Shown here in pieces: positions 43,482 to 56,652 of a stretch of DNA of 64,000 bases. This stretch comes from Persicaria tinctoria (taxonomy: Eukaryota; Streptophyta; Magnoliopsida; Caryophyllales; Polygonaceae). The notes beneath the pieces are model-generated. The model searched no databases. It was given only the letters and a program-made list of their open reading frames with translations, and was not told the DNA's origin. The stretch covers positions 24,771,688 to 24,835,687 of the forward strand of contig JBANSL010000013.1 in NCBI GenBank assembly GCA_037127255.1, given 5' to 3'. Every line of letters starts with the position of its first letter. The stretch's first letter is position 1. Position numbers and translations under genes: made by a program.

Positions 43482-46400
43482 AAAAAAAAAAATTTTAAAA
43501 CAGGGGATGAAGTTTGAAATTGGTGAGTCCAAGGATCATGTCATTGATCCCGTGAACACCTCATAAGTGCCCCTATGAGATCCTCACAGTACCGTTGCCG
43601 TGATCATAATATCCCCAATAGACCGTAGTAAGAATGTAATATGGGCCCCTATCACATCCTTACTCCGACTCTTTGGCCATATCATAACTCAAATATTATT
43701 ATCCACTTCGTGAGGCGTCATAATGTAAATCCAGTCCCGAATGATTCAAAAGAGTTTTGCAAATGGAAAGATTGACCTCGAAATCGTTAACATTCTTGAT
43801 AGGATTTATTCTTTTAAAATCCAAGTTAGTATTTTTCAAATCCGTTCAAAATCTTCAAATTCGACGTTAGTCAAGCAATTTCACATCACGAGAGGTGGAA
43901 TCATCCACCTCTAAAGGCTAATCCCATATTCCCTTCCTAGGTTCCAAGTCAGAATCAAGGTTCAACAGTTCAGTTTCTATCATTTCCATCATCAAGCATC
44001 ATGTATATATATCGAATAGCAATAGCACCTCACGTCTAAATAGCATAACATAATCACCTCAAGAATAGCCACATACCATCCATTCAGAACATGTCAAAAG
44101 CAATAACAAAATCTCAACATCATACCACGAGCCATAAGGCATATCTACATCATACTGAAGGAATCACAAGTCCATGATCGAATTCTCATAAGTTATCATG
44201 CAAGCACACATGTCAAGAGATCAATGGGCTAGGTGTCACAGGGTTAGTATGTCAGTACACATCAATTCTCAAAATCGCATAACATCGCACTACAAGTAGA
44301 ACCAGTCATAGCAGATTTATCATGTCAACATATCAACACATCAAGGCCATGCCTATTAAGATTTAGAAAAAGGAAGTTCAAGTAGTATATAATTCACCAA
44401 CATGTCAGCATGCCCTAAAAGACATCACCTCAACTCATCACAATATCGAATGACGATCATTTAGTAACCAGGCACCATTGAGTCATGTTCATCATTTGAC
44501 GTATCAATAATCATGTTTAACTATATAATACATTATCATGCTTTCATATAATAACACATCATTATCTCATATATCATGTCGCAACACATCCTAACATGCT
44601 TCTACAACAACATAACAGGTTAGCAAATCATCAATATATCATGATAGCATTTGTCACTGTCACTAGATTTCAATATTGCATATCAACATGTAGTATTGTT
44701 CCATACCAAGTTCCTCATGGTCGCTATCTAACATCAAGCCAGTACATATTTACAAGTCATGTAAGCAAGAAAATTCCCAAATTATCCTCAGTACGTCAAC
44801 AAGTCTCAATTTGCTATTATGCTCAAAATTATTGCAAAACACCATATATGAACATAGTCAATTCAAGCTAGCAAGTTTCAACATAACCTTATCAGATAAC
44901 AATTCAGGTTCCTTAGCATTCGCAGTTCGTACTTTTATAGCCACAAGAGTTCAGATCATGCTTAGCAATATAGGGTAGCAAAACATGGAAACATCATGGT
45001 ACATGAAATTTATAAGACATCGAATCATATCATCATAGACAATGGATGATCATGCAAGATTCATTACCAGGTCAGCACATCAACACATAAATTCCATCGC
45101 CATACCAATGAAATACCATCATCAACTAATTCAGAGAGGATTAAGAGTTAGAAGGGAGGACACTCCCGCTTGCAAGTCATATCGTACCCAGTAATCGTCA
45201 TCCTCAAAACGTGCTTGTCCTGCCGAAATCGTTGATCTTGAGGCATGTGGGTTATAGGCCCACGCCTTCGCGGCGTTGCTCTATCGCTATCCGACTTCCC
45301 ATTTCCTCTTTCATGCGGTCGCTCGTCCAACGTGTCGCGTAGAAGTCCAAGTTAGCGAAGATAGGGGAGGGACAAGAGCGGACAACCCAATGTTCCTTTC
45401 GGAACAAACACACACCAACCCTAAGGATGACAACTAGAGACGAAACTCCGACCTGAGAATAGCAACGATGCCCTTATGGAAGTCCATTAAGTTATAATCG
45501 CGACAAGCAAACACGAATTCATTATGGAGCATATCAATCACGCTAATCCACGCTAACATGTACCTATTTCAGAGGAGCAACATTCGTATTCATTTCCAAC
45601 GACACGATCGATTCCTATACGGATGCATGTGAGACAAGATTGTAGTATATTATTCCATGAAAGCATATATGCCTAGCAAGTTATGCGGAATCAAGAATGA
45701 GCATGCAGGATTCGAGGTTATGTGGGATTTAACGACGACGACGAGTATGGTGCATATGAACGAATGTACAAGCGTGGTGTACGCATCAATAGGTCAGGTT
45801 AAATATGGCATGGCGAGGTGTAACATAACAACCAGATTAAGCGTCATACAAGAACATATAGGAGCAACCTAGTAACTATCTCATCCGAACACACTGGTCA
45901 TATAATAGGTCAAGCATGGCACGTAATCATACGATGAGATACATTTAGAAAGCACAGGTCCTATATGATGCTAGCGACACATAATGTGATACAAGCATAG
46001 TCAAGAGTCATTAAAAGGGGTTCAACAGGATGTTCACGAAACATGAGGCATCATCAAAAGTAACAAGAAAGACATCATGGGCAATAGATTATAATCATGC
46101 TAGGAACGAATCATCATAGGACAGACATAAAGGTACAATAGTTATCACCTCATAGAAGAGGTACAACATGTAATCATTTAGCGAGTCATATTGGAAATCA
46201 TAAGCCCTACATGATACTACTAACACATATCGAATCATGACCACAATCAAGGTAACTCGACTAAATTCATTCTAACATTCGTGCATCATGCATATGCGAA
46301 ATGATATAACGTGGTGTATGATCATGCGAGGTGCCAAGTCATACATCTACGCCAGCAATAGAGGAATTCATAAGGTAATAGGGAAACACTACCGAGTGAT

Positions 46401-48880
46401 AACATGTAAGCATGCTAGGATAAACCATCACAGAAAGCAATCGATCATCGAATTCAACATCAATCTAATTTTCATGAGTAAGATATTTCAAGGTGATAGA
46501 AAAAGGGAAGGATCACACTATGAGGGACCTAGCTCGAGAGGGAATCAGCAATAATGCAAGCAATGCATAAATTCGCACAAGTCACAACCAATGACCCTAC
46601 ATGATGCTAAAAGCTCAATATGACATTCGATACATACATGCGCTTGTATGACCAACATATCGATGTGTAAGAAATCATATTAACATACCCCGTCGGTATA
46701 GAAGCATGGGAGGAATATAGCAATGCATAATGCAAGCCTACGCAACAAGCAATATGACTAGCATACAAGGTATGTATTCCAACTCAACAACCATTTGAAT
46801 AAGGCATGCATTTACCAAGACATCACGTCAAATAGCATGATCACAATTGAAATACTAATTTAGTCAATAAACCATGGGTAACATCGAATAATCATGCAGG
46901 GGGAATCATCTTACGACATTCATACAAGGGGAGTGTAACACACTATCATGGGTCTAATCTAGGGGAAGACAATAACTATATACAAACTCCCGTCATGCAA
47001 TTCATGCTTCAAATCAGTCGTTAGTACGACCAATACAACAGGTCAATTAGACATACAAAGGCGACATATAATCAGGACAAGAAGCAAGATGCAACACGGG
47101 ACCTAAGCAATGGGGCAAGCATGGGTACATAATGTCATACAACCACAAATTTACATTAAGAATCATCATCTTAACATGTACTGGGAATTACGTATCATAT
47201 AAGGCATGTTGACATCAAGTTATAACACATATTCATCAAGTATGGAACTCACTCTATCATGACACTAGAACTGAACGGTCACACTATTATGAACCTATTT
47301 ACAGGGAGAACATTAATTATGCGGCTTCCTACACATGACATTTACATTCATGCACTAGTATGACGATGCAACATACTGAGTAGGGCATGCTGGGATGATA
47401 GAGACATAACACGTGTAACTTGGACTCACACAATGGCCATCATGAACATTATAGCATGCATTCATCAAGACTCAATTATACCACATATTCCCCATCCAAC
47501 GCAACTAATCACACAACAATATCAAGTGAAACAACCAACAATCATTAATCTGATGAATACAAAATAGATGGGCATGTTGTAGATTCTTGTCATAAAACGA
47601 GTAATAAGCATCAAGGCGTCATCCACTAGTATGCTAAAGATATCATTTACAGGCATTCATACGAATAAGAGTTTATCACACTATCATGGACCTAACCCAG
47701 GAGAAAACAATTATCATGTAGGTTTATATCATGTGGTTTATACGCTTCCAATCAATCATTAGTACAACTAATACAATAAGTCAAGTAGGCATGCTATGGC
47801 AACGTAATCACGATAGAGAGTGAGACATAACACAAGACTTGATCAATGTAACTAATCACAGATGTAATAACATGAGCAACATTTTACAAATAAGCATTTT
47901 GCAAGATACATGCAGGAGGTTACAAAATCACGCCATGCAGTTCAGAGAGAGTCACCATTACAACCGGACAGAGATCCCTAAGGGCAACCATTGACCTTCC
48001 CAAACTGACTCATCACCCCTATTTCTCGTGGGACCTTGGTACGTATGACTCTTTGTGGCAAGAAAACCTCGGTTGATCATCATAAGAATCAAGGAAGACA
48101 ACCCCGGAAACACCTTACTTTTGACTCAAAATGACATTAAGAACTATCTTCCAATACTCACTCACACAACCTCCATATACATATATGAGTTTCTGACGCA
48201 ATGTGTTTACCAACCCGATTCCCATGAAAGATACTGATATCCGGGAGAAAGACTCGATAGAACCGTCAAAGGGTTAACAAACATAGTGGAAGGGGCTATT
48301 TCTCACAAGCTGGGTTGACCACATAGGATTAAGGGTACTCCCACTATCTCGTTTGTACGGATCAGTCGATACACATTTTATTGTAAGGCATACCAATCAG
48401 ACATTAGCATATCAAGCACTCAGCATAGAATTAATCAATGACAATTATAATGAACTCCTTCGAGGGAGATCATACTCAGTCTCAATATATAAAGCACATC
48501 AAGCTATCTAATGTCGCTCTTCAAGGAGCGACTGACCGGAGGGGCAAAAACCTCGCGATCCTACCTAACTCGCCACTCCAACCACCTTGGTGCAATCTCC
48601 TTGGAGTCTTCCGGACCCTCTGTAAAGAGCAAGCTAGTATTTTGCCTACCGTTCCCAACTACACCCAATAGGGGGGGTCTAGCGCCTTTACTACCCAATC
48701 GTGTCCCCGTTTCGTCGATTCTCCTTTTTTATTACAACTCGAGTTCATTACTTAGTCCAATTTTAGTTAAGCACCTTAAATTCATTTTGCCCCTTTAAAT
48801 CCTTTTCAAAAAGTCCTTGAAACTCGTGGGCGGTTTTCAAAACACACACTCGACCCTTGTGTACCCGAATTGCACAACCT
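43482..48880 (-). other. LARD-H non-coding interior
   Basis: 5.4 kb rich in CATA, ATCA and ACAT words on the plus strand, with no ORF above about 100 codons and no domain. From about 45950 to 47860 it shows degenerate tandem repeats. One set starts at CACTATCATGGGTCTAA (46938), CACTATTATGAACCTA (47282) and CACTATCATGGACCTAA (47680). Another has GGTCCTATATGATGCTA (45957), GCCCTACATGATACTA (46203) and ACCCTACATGATGCTA (46591). Confidence 0.8.
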
Positions 48881-48894
48881 GAGCTCTGATACCA
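48881..48894 (-). promoter_or_regulatory. LARD-H primer binding site (initiator Met tRNA)
   Basis: The minus strand reads TGGTATCAGAGCTC, the classic complement of the 3' end of initiator tRNA-Met, four bases inside the 5' LTR. It differs from the TGGCGCCGTTGCC type of Gyp-A/B/C/G and places LARD-H in another gypsy lineage. Confidence 0.9.
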
Positions 48895-48898
48895 TCTT

Positions 48899-51855
48899 TG
48901 TAACGGCCCAGAATTATGATTTCCGGGTTACGTTTCAAGGGATAAAACCCCTTGTTCGGATCTTGCAATCCAGGTACGGGTTGAGTTTTAAAACAAAATA
49001 TTTGTACTAAAAGAAGGGATTTCGAACCCTTAAAGATCGCGGATCCATTGGGGATCAAATACCTGCCTTAGTCTAATCGTGAAATCGAGCGAAAGCAAAA
49101 AATAAGGTTGAGTTTAAATACAATCCGAAAAGGAGTATAAAAGAGAGGAAGTGTGGTGGTCTCTCAACCTCTCGATCTAACGCCAAAAGTCTGAACCCGC
49201 CAAGCATCCACATAAGCAACGATAGCGGCTAACGGTTACCTGAATCTAAAAAAATGAGGGGGATCTGGGTCAATCATCAGGTCACTCATGCGCGTATGTA
49301 AACACACTCTGAGAGGCATATAATAAGCACCCTATTCTTAAGATGAAATGTGTAATGCCATACGTAAATTAAATCACACATATATATCTACTGACAGATT
49401 AATATAATGCAGAAAGCGATAAATGGATCCACACAGAATGCCAAATGGCATGTCCCTCTCGTACCTCTACCCCCTTTCAATAGGGCGGAGACTGGCCAGT
49501 TCGGTGCTATAGCATATCAATTTCATCGTGGTGGTGCACAAACCACGGCATCATCATATCATATCATCTCATCGCTTGCCCGATGGTGCTGGGCTATCAT
49601 ATCATGCTCATATAGACTCGATTTACTCAGGGTACCCGATGAGGCTGGGCTACCCTATGACCCTAGCAAAGACTCTAGGACTATCACAGATAACGGCCGT
49701 TCTCTTGCAAGGACATATAGCAATCATATGATTTTCATTTTAGCTCCTAAGCATGATTCTAAGTCGTATGGTGCATGGACACTAGCCTACTATATAACAC
49801 CCAGTGCATAGAGCGCCCATCATGAGTAAGTTCAAAGAACTTACCTGGAGTAGCAGATCAACAAGATGAAAAGCAGCAAGATATAAGCAAGCAGGTTACA
49901 GATCACTTAGCAATTATTAATAAATATGCATAAGTAAACTGCACACAACGGGATCCATTTACCACTACATAACATGCCCACCAATTCATTAATCATAGCA
50001 TCATCAGCATCCTTTATCTCAACTTATCTCAACATCTTATATCATCTTATTCCATTGTCATTCCCATAACTGGCTCAATCATACTTCAATTCATATAATC
50101 TCACTAGCTCGTCAAGTTGTTAGTCAAAACAATTACTTCAAAGTTATATTTAGCCATTTCTAATACATAAAATATTTAATCTTTAAAACTACTTTCAAAA
50201 ATCCGATTAAATAATCTCGGCATACTTTACTTTAATTAAAATCATCATTCTAGGGACTTAATTAGCTTTCAACCATTACTTAATAATTCAATTTATATAC
50301 TTTAAAACCGACCCCTTTTAAATACCGACACACAAATAAATTTCTAATTAATCAATTATCGGAAATCGGTTAAGCAATTAATTAATAAATCTAATAATAA
50401 ATAAATAAATAACAAATAAACTCAAGCCGAACCAACGCTTTTAACCCAAACCGGATCGAACCCAAAACCCCAAATCCAAACCGGCAAACATCGAAATGAA
50501 TTAAAAGAACGGAGGGCCCACGGGGCTGACTGGGCGAGGGCCCACGCTGACTGGGCAGGAGAGGCCCGCCTTCATCTTCTTCCTCCTTCAATTTCGGCTG
50601 ATCGAACTGCTCCCGCCTGCGCTGCGACGCTGGATGCCGGCCGCCTCTTGCGCTCCCGTCTGCTCGCCTGCTCGCCCGGACTCGCCCAGACCGGACTCTC
50701 GCACCTCCCACGCCTAGTGTGGCTCACGCTCACATCTCACGCATCGCCCGCTCCTCGCACTCAAGCTCGACTCACACTCACGCATCGCCGGATCTCTCGA
50801 GCTCGCCGGAGCTCTCGAGCACGCCCGATCAACCCGCACTCAGCTCACGCTCTCTTCCCGACCCATAAGCATCGAAAAAGACTGAAAAAAAAGAATCGAA
50901 ACGAGGATAAATTCGGAGCTCACCGAGATGGATTTTTCGCGACTTCGGAGCTCCCGATCGGAGTTATGGGCGTCGTCGGTGGCTTGCGATGGCTCATCGG
51001 ACCTGCATCAGGCATGGGTGAGCGTGATGGTGGAGCTCGAGGACGATTCCGATCGAAAACGGGGGAGAACGGCTTACCGAAGCGGCGTTCAAGCTCGAAC
51101 AGAGAACTGGAGCTCCGGTGGCTCTGCGGCGGCGCTGGGCGGCTCCTAGGTAGCTCCGGTGTGTCGATGGACGTCGATGGAGGTGGAGTGGGAGTGTATG
51201 GACTGCTGGACGCCTCGGGGCTGCCTCTAGGCTCGGGAAAACAGGACGCGGTTGACACCGACGTTGACGACTGCTCGCGGGGCTGCGGCTTCGTCTCCAG
51301 CTCCTACTGCTACCGCTGCTGCCCATGGCTACAAGGAGGTGTCGAGGAGGACTCCCGCAGCTGGCTCAAGGTGGACAGGAGGAAGCAAGGAGGAAGAGGT
51401 GGCTTGGGATTTCTTCCTCTCGGTAAAACAGGAGAGACGATGATGGCGGAATGGTCAAGGCGTGGAGCAGGTGGGGGATGTCGATGAAATAGGCAGGAGG
51501 GGATGGTCTGCAGGGTAAGGTAGGGAAAGGTAAGGGAGATTGAGTGTGGAATTGGTTAAAACCTTAGTCAAATAAATACCGGAAAGAAATCTCAAATACG
51601 CGAATTTGAAACCCGCAATTAGTTTCCGAAAGTTAGTTTTCCCGGCTCTCGCTCCCTCGATCAATTAGATTTTTAAAATCGACAAGGATATCACTATCCG
51701 ATAATTATTTTGAATTTTCGAGGTAAAAGAACGGAAATTGTTCGTTAAATTTATACTCCGGTCGGAATCCGCTAAACAAGTTTTAAAACCGACTTAATTT
51801 CATTTTTAATTCTCTTATTCCAGAAAATTAGGATTTGAAAATCCGAGCCTTTACA
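48899..51855 (-). repeat. LARD-H 5' LTR (2957 bp)
   Basis: Collinear with 40488-43444 at a constant offset of 8411 with no indel. One difference was noticed: CACTTAGCAATT here (about 49906) against CACCTAGCAATT. Confidence 0.95.
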
Positions 51856-51860
51856 CCTTA

Positions 51861-52363
51861 GAGGGTAGGAAACAAATACCAACGACTATAAAGCTCGCCT
51901 CTACAACCTTACACAACCAAGCGGACAACTTGGAGACACAAGGAGGGGACTTGTGGATACCAGGATCACCAAGCTCTCGCGAGTTTGATGAACACAAGAC
52001 AAACCAAGATGAGATCTATACCATTTTGCAATCGATGAGCCACGCTACCAATCGATTGACTTTCACTCGTTGTGTTTCACATAAAATTGAGATTTCTGTA
52101 TTCAAGAAGACGTGAGTTCTACAATGGCTGAAATCGGCTATATGTGACCCTAAGAAGGCCGATTTAATTAAAAGAAATAATTAAAAATTACCCCTAAATT
52201 ACCTAAAATAACATAAGTAAATAAGGTCTCTAAAAATAGCAATAAAAGAAAGTTCCAACACTTAGTTTATTCCCATCAAAATAGTGACAACTTGGAAAGA
52301 TGGTGATTTTCGGACAAGATCTAGGTCGAATTTGGAAAAACCTTCAACAACAAAGTTGTAGAT
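51861..52363 (-). repeat. Gyp-I 3' LTR, segment 2
   Basis: GAGGGTAGGAAACAAATACC onward matches 55867-56379 of the other LTR. It stops at TAGAT, where the solo LTR enters. Confidence 0.88.
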
Positions 52364-54200
52364 TGTTGTAGGAGGAAATCGAGTATGCAAGTAATAAAAT
52401 ATAAATAAATCACAGCAAACCAGATTCCGTCCCTTGCAAATAATTACAAGACCTCCTCCTGATGTAGCAGCGGGAAGTCAGGATCGATCCACGAGGAAGC
52501 GTGTCAGCGGATCCTAGGCAGCGGGGAAATCTCACGGAAGTCGACAACAGGGTCCTCGATCTCGACTAGCTTAGTCGACAGAAGATCGGACAATCGAACA
52601 CAGCCGCAGCAACTCGGCAACGGTGGTCGATCTCGATGAGGGCTACTCGATATCGAGTAGGGCCTTTCTCGACTTCGGCTTATCTTGGTCGAGCACCTGC
52701 ACAGGAGAAGCTACATCGACTTGGTCGAGGATCAGTTTACTCGATATCGAGTAGTGCAATTCGAGATCGAGTAGAAGGACAGAAAGTAAAACGAAAGGAA
52801 ATAAAGAACAAATGCTTTGGGGTTTCGACTAAACTTAATGTAAAGGGACTTCCAAGATTGGGGTTTGCAACAACGATAACCAAGCATGCATAAGGCAGAG
52901 ATAAACAGATAATCATGTGAATTGCATCAAGGACAAGCTTTCGCCTTTTCCAACAATTAGACAACTCTTTCAAGAAACCCTAATTGTATCTACCGATTTT
53001 ATGTTTATAATCCAAGTTGTTAGCATGGATCTCCATTAAACGGGTAATAAACACATAAACAAGTAGTAGATGCTCAAAACATGATAAAGGTCGGATCTTT
53101 ACCTCAAACACGCATGGCTATCGTCGGGCTCGCCCCAACCCTAGAAGTGGGTGGACTACTCGCGCCTCATCGCAATCGCAGACATTGAATTAAAAGAAAT
53201 AAGTTGGATTAACTAAATTCAAAGCCTTTACAATCCCGGCAATCAACTTTCGCAAACTGCCAAAACCTTAAAACCTTCGAACTCCTAAATCTCTATGTAT
53301 AACTGTCTCTGAAATTACTTCTCTACTTCTCTCCAGCTGGAATTGAATTGAATCTAAAATCAGCCCCATGGGCTTTATTTATAGCCTTCTAATCCTTGCT
53401 ACTCAAGGATAGAATTTCTATATCTATATCTAAAATGCTTAAGGATAAATAAAAGCAATAAGGAAATTAAATCTAAATATATCTAAATGTCTTTAATGGA
53501 TAGATCTCTTCCTTCCATGATGTATCTTGATAGATTGGATAGATTCGGCAAACTTCGAGCCCAAGTAATCCCACACCGAGTAGAATTGGTCAAACCGCGT
53601 CACTTGGTTTTTGAAGGTCTCCTCGATCTCGACAAAGGTCTTGTCGATCTCGAGTAGGGGTGTTGGTTGACTGGCTCGGCTTCGTCGTCTCGGCTAGCTG
53701 GTGCTCGACAAGCTCGGGTGTGGCTCATAGGTGTACTCGATCTCGACGACAGTCTTGTCGACATCGAGTAGGAATGTTCGTCGACTAGGTCTGGCTTGAC
53801 TGGTCGAGCAAGTCTCTTGTCGACATTCTCGGACATGGATCCACGTCTTGTCGACCTCGAGTACCCGTACTCGATCTCGAGTAGGGTGTGGAGTCGGGTT
53901 CTTCGTCTTCAGTTTCTCGACGTAGGCTCCTCGATGCTGGCTGGTGTCTAGGCATGTCTTGTCGAGATCGACTAGGTTTAGTCGATGTCGAGTAGCTTTG
54001 TGCTCCGGTTCTTGCTTCTTGGTTTTCTCCCGAAATAGTTCCATATTCTACGATATTAAACAGAAACTTATGTAGATCTCCATTTCTGACAAATAAGCGT
54101 ATACTACATAATTTTAACATATTCCCAACCCGAAATATGCAAAATGTAAAGAATATGGAATAAAAATATGCATAAAGACATGGCTACTTTGGAGACATCA
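52364..54200 (-). mobile_element. Solo LTR of the Gyp-B/G group, minus strand (1837 bp)
   Basis: TGTTGTAGGAGGAAAT...GAGACATCA with a perfect target duplication TAGAT (52359-52363, 54201-54205). It has no PBS, coding region or second LTR, so it is a solo LTR left by recombination between two LTRs. It contains the TCGATCTCGA / TCGATATCGA palindromes (52545-52770, 53620-53990) and an inverted TATA box (about 53375). Confidence 0.92.
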
Positions 54201-54205
54201 TAGAT

Positions 54206-54474
54206 CTCTTCGTTCTCGTTCGGACAATAAATGGAACAACCCAATCCGATAATTACGGACTCCGAACGACCCATTTTACGGAGATGTCAAAAAGATGTCA
54301 AAATACCGAACGAATCTAAAAGCGAACGACCCAACAAGCTTGCACCTTTGGACCTTCTCCCATGGTGGAGCCTTCTTCTTCCTCTTGAGGATTACATCAT
54401 TCTCACGAGCTCAAATCATAGGTCCATCCCCAAGTATAGATGTGTCCGAAGGTGTCTTGGATGGTCCCACATCA
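54206..54474 (-). repeat. Gyp-I 3' LTR, segment 3
   Basis: Matches 56380-56652 of the other LTR and ends GTCCCACATCA. The polypurine tract follows (sense AGAAAGGGAGAT). Confidence 0.88.
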
Positions 54475-54509
54475 ATCTCCCTTTCTTGAAAATGATTTGT
54501 CCTCGAATC
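54475..54509 (-). promoter_or_regulatory. Gyp-I polypurine tract with decayed hairpin
   Basis: The sense strand reads GATTCG-AGGA-CAAATC, a 6-bp stem with one mismatch that CG to CA decay would explain. Then come ATTTTCAAGAAAGGGAGAT and the LTR. Confidence 0.75.
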
Positions 54510-55320
54510 CAAGGTTGCATAAGATTCCGCAAATGCATCCACACCCACACGAGCTCCTGGGTCGAATACGACATGTCCATGTAAGCTCCTCACATGGCCG
54601 ATTGTAGTAGGGGTTGACCACTCTTGGATGGCTTTGAACTTGGCTTCGTCATATTGTAGACCATTTGAGCTCACTATAAAAGCAAGAAAAGAAGCTTGAT
54701 TAGTGCACAATTCACATAACATATCATCTTCATAATGTTCTGACTTAATATGCACTTTAGCTTGTTCATTTATCCTTATGTTTCCATCAAATGCTAGCAA
54801 ATTTTTTCCCTTTTTCGAGGTTGGATTTTCAATCATTTAATGGCTAGCAATATTACAACTATTATCAACATCAATGATCATATTACAAATTTCGCCTTTT
54901 TCTAAGCATTTAGTATGACATAAATCTTTTATTTGATTATTATCACAAGGCATATGTTGAACACTTAAAACTTTACTATCAATCAAATAATCATCATGCT
55001 CATATTCAATGCAAACATTATCGTCATAGGCAAGTAAATTTTGGTCTTGATCATTATTATCAACATGCTCGACATTTTCATCAATCAACGAATTATCTAT
55101 GCTAGAAGAAACATTATGTCGGTTAGCATTATTAGAAGGAATAGGATGAGTTTCTTCCCTTTCGTGCGGTGGCACTTCATCTTTAGGTGGTACTCCTTGT
55201 CCAACGCTTAAGCTCTAGTGCCATCAATCCTTCATTTACCTTTACCAATTTCTCATTCATGGCTTTCAAAAATTTGATGATCTCAGCTTCAATATTCGTG
55301 TTGGTGCCCTGGTTAGACAT
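54475..55320 (-). pseudogene. Gyp-I gag start and pol remnants
   Basis: Read on the minus strand: a gag-like start MSNQGTNTNIEAEIIKFLKA at 55320; an acidic, Asn-rich segment of unknown nature (54837-55175); then frame 54836-54411 with FLAFIVSSNGLQYDEAKFKA and IQEWSTPTTIGHVRSLHG, the end of the reverse transcriptase fingers/thumb region before RNase H. This is joined directly to a pol end, YATLDSRTNHFQ, as found at the C terminus of chromovirus-type polyproteins. RNase H and integrase are deleted between them. The frame runs into the LTR. Non-functional. Confidence 0.75.
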
Positions 55321-55618
55321 CACAAATAAACAAATAAAGAACTATGTAAAAGGGTTAGTAGAAAAATATAAACAAACTCGCAAGTGTTTCGCTCACACAC
55401 CCTCTCTAATTGGTATGTCACGCTTGTTGTTTCAATTCGCCTTGGGAAAATCAACACTCAAGCTAAGACCTAGCAATTCAAGGTAAAAGATCAAGAGAGA
55501 GCACAAACTGCACCTGACAATTGCACAAAGCACTCGACAAAAGGGTGTACAGTACTCGACCCTAAGAGAAACTACTCGACAATGGCAAGAGCACTCGAAA
55601 ACAAGACTTTGCATCACT

Positions 55619-56652
55619 TGACTCGGCAAAGATCTTCGACAATCAATAAAGAAACTAAAGAACGGAAGCAAGAATACTCAAGAAAACCAAGAACCAACTT
55701 GGTATCGACCAAGAACAAGACCCGGGACAGACTCGATATCGATTATGAAAGGAAATGCAAAGACTCGATCTAGACTCGAACAAGACTCGATGATAAGCAA
55801 TCAAGACACGACCGATAAGGACTGATTCAAACTAAAATAGAACGAGATAAAGACCTCTGGCCTCCTTAGAGGGTAGGAACCAGATACCAACGACTATAAA
55901 TCCCGCCTCTACAACCTTACACAACTAAGCGGGAAACTTGGAGGCACAAGGAGGGAACTTGTGGATACCAGGATAACCAAGCTCTCGTGAGGTTGATGAA
56001 CACAAGGAAAACCAAGCTGAGATCTATACCAATTTTAAATCGATGAGCCACGCTATGAATCAATTGACTTTCACTCGTTGTGTTTCACAAAAAACTGAGA
56101 TTTCTGTATTCAAGAAGACGTGAGTTCTACAATGGCTGAAATCGGCTATATGTGATCCTAAGAAGGCCGATTTAATTAAAAGAATTAATAAAATAAATAA
56201 TTAAAAATAACCCCTAAATTACCTAAAATAACTTAAGTAAATAAGGTATCTAAAAATAGCAATAAAAGAAAGTTCCAACACTTAATTTATTCCCGTCAAA
56301 ACAGTGACATCTTGCAAAGATGGTGATTTTCAGCCAAGCTCTAGGTCGAATCTGGAAACATCTTCAAGAAAAAAGTTGTAGATCTGTTCGTCCTCGTTCC
56401 GACAAGGTATGGCACAACCCAATCCGATAAATACGGACTCCGAACGACCCATTTTACAGAGATGTCGAAAAGCTGTCAAACTGCTGAACGAATCTAAAAG
56501 CGAACGACCCAACAAGATTGCACCTTTGGACCTTCTTACATGGTGGAGTATTCTTCTTCCTCTTGAGGATGACATCATTCTCACGAGCTCGAATCATAGG
56601 TCCATCCCCAAGTATAGATGTGTCCGAAGTTGTCTTGGATGGTCCCGCATCA
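55619..56652 (-). repeat. Gyp-I 5' LTR (1034 bp, uninterrupted)
   Basis: TGACTCGGCA...CCCGCATCA. It gives the unfilled sites for both insertions in the other LTR (CCTTAGAGGG at 55862, GTAGATCTGTTCG at 56377). It ends at 56652, before ACCAT. Confidence 0.85.

Larger units (their letters stand above)
40488..51855 (-). mobile_element. LARD-H: long non-coding LTR retrotransposon, very young
   Basis: Two LTRs of exactly 2957 bp (40488-43444, 48899-51855) with a perfect target duplication CCTTA (40483-40487, 51856-51860). The empty site is visible in the other Gyp-I LTR at 55857-55866. I saw a single substitution between the LTRs by eye. Minus orientation: the PBS lies left of the right LTR and the polypurine tract right of the left LTR. 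The 5.45-kb interior has no coding capacity. Long LTRs with a non-coding interior are the definition of a LARD (large retrotransposon derivative). It must be moved by proteins of another gypsy element. Confidence 0.93.
40267..56652 (-). mobile_element. Gyp-I: minus-strand gypsy element with pol remnants
   Basis: Inserted at the TATA box of the Gyp-G LTR. The target duplication is CCCAT (40262-40266) against ACCAT (56653-56657), one mismatch. Left LTR (3' LTR): 40267-40487, 51861-52363 and 54206-54474, split by LARD-H and a solo LTR; right LTR (5' LTR): 55619-56652. Net lengths are about 1.0 kb each. The internal region (54475-55618) is only 1.1 kb and holds a gag start, a small reverse transcriptase piece and a pol end. 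It is a heavily deleted copy. Confidence 0.82.

Noticed and set aside
43482..48880. Hidden decayed gag-pol in LARD-H
   Set aside because: I looked on both strands for gag, DLGAS, YxDD-type and integrase motifs and saw none; the composition and tandem repeats argue for an originally non-coding interior.
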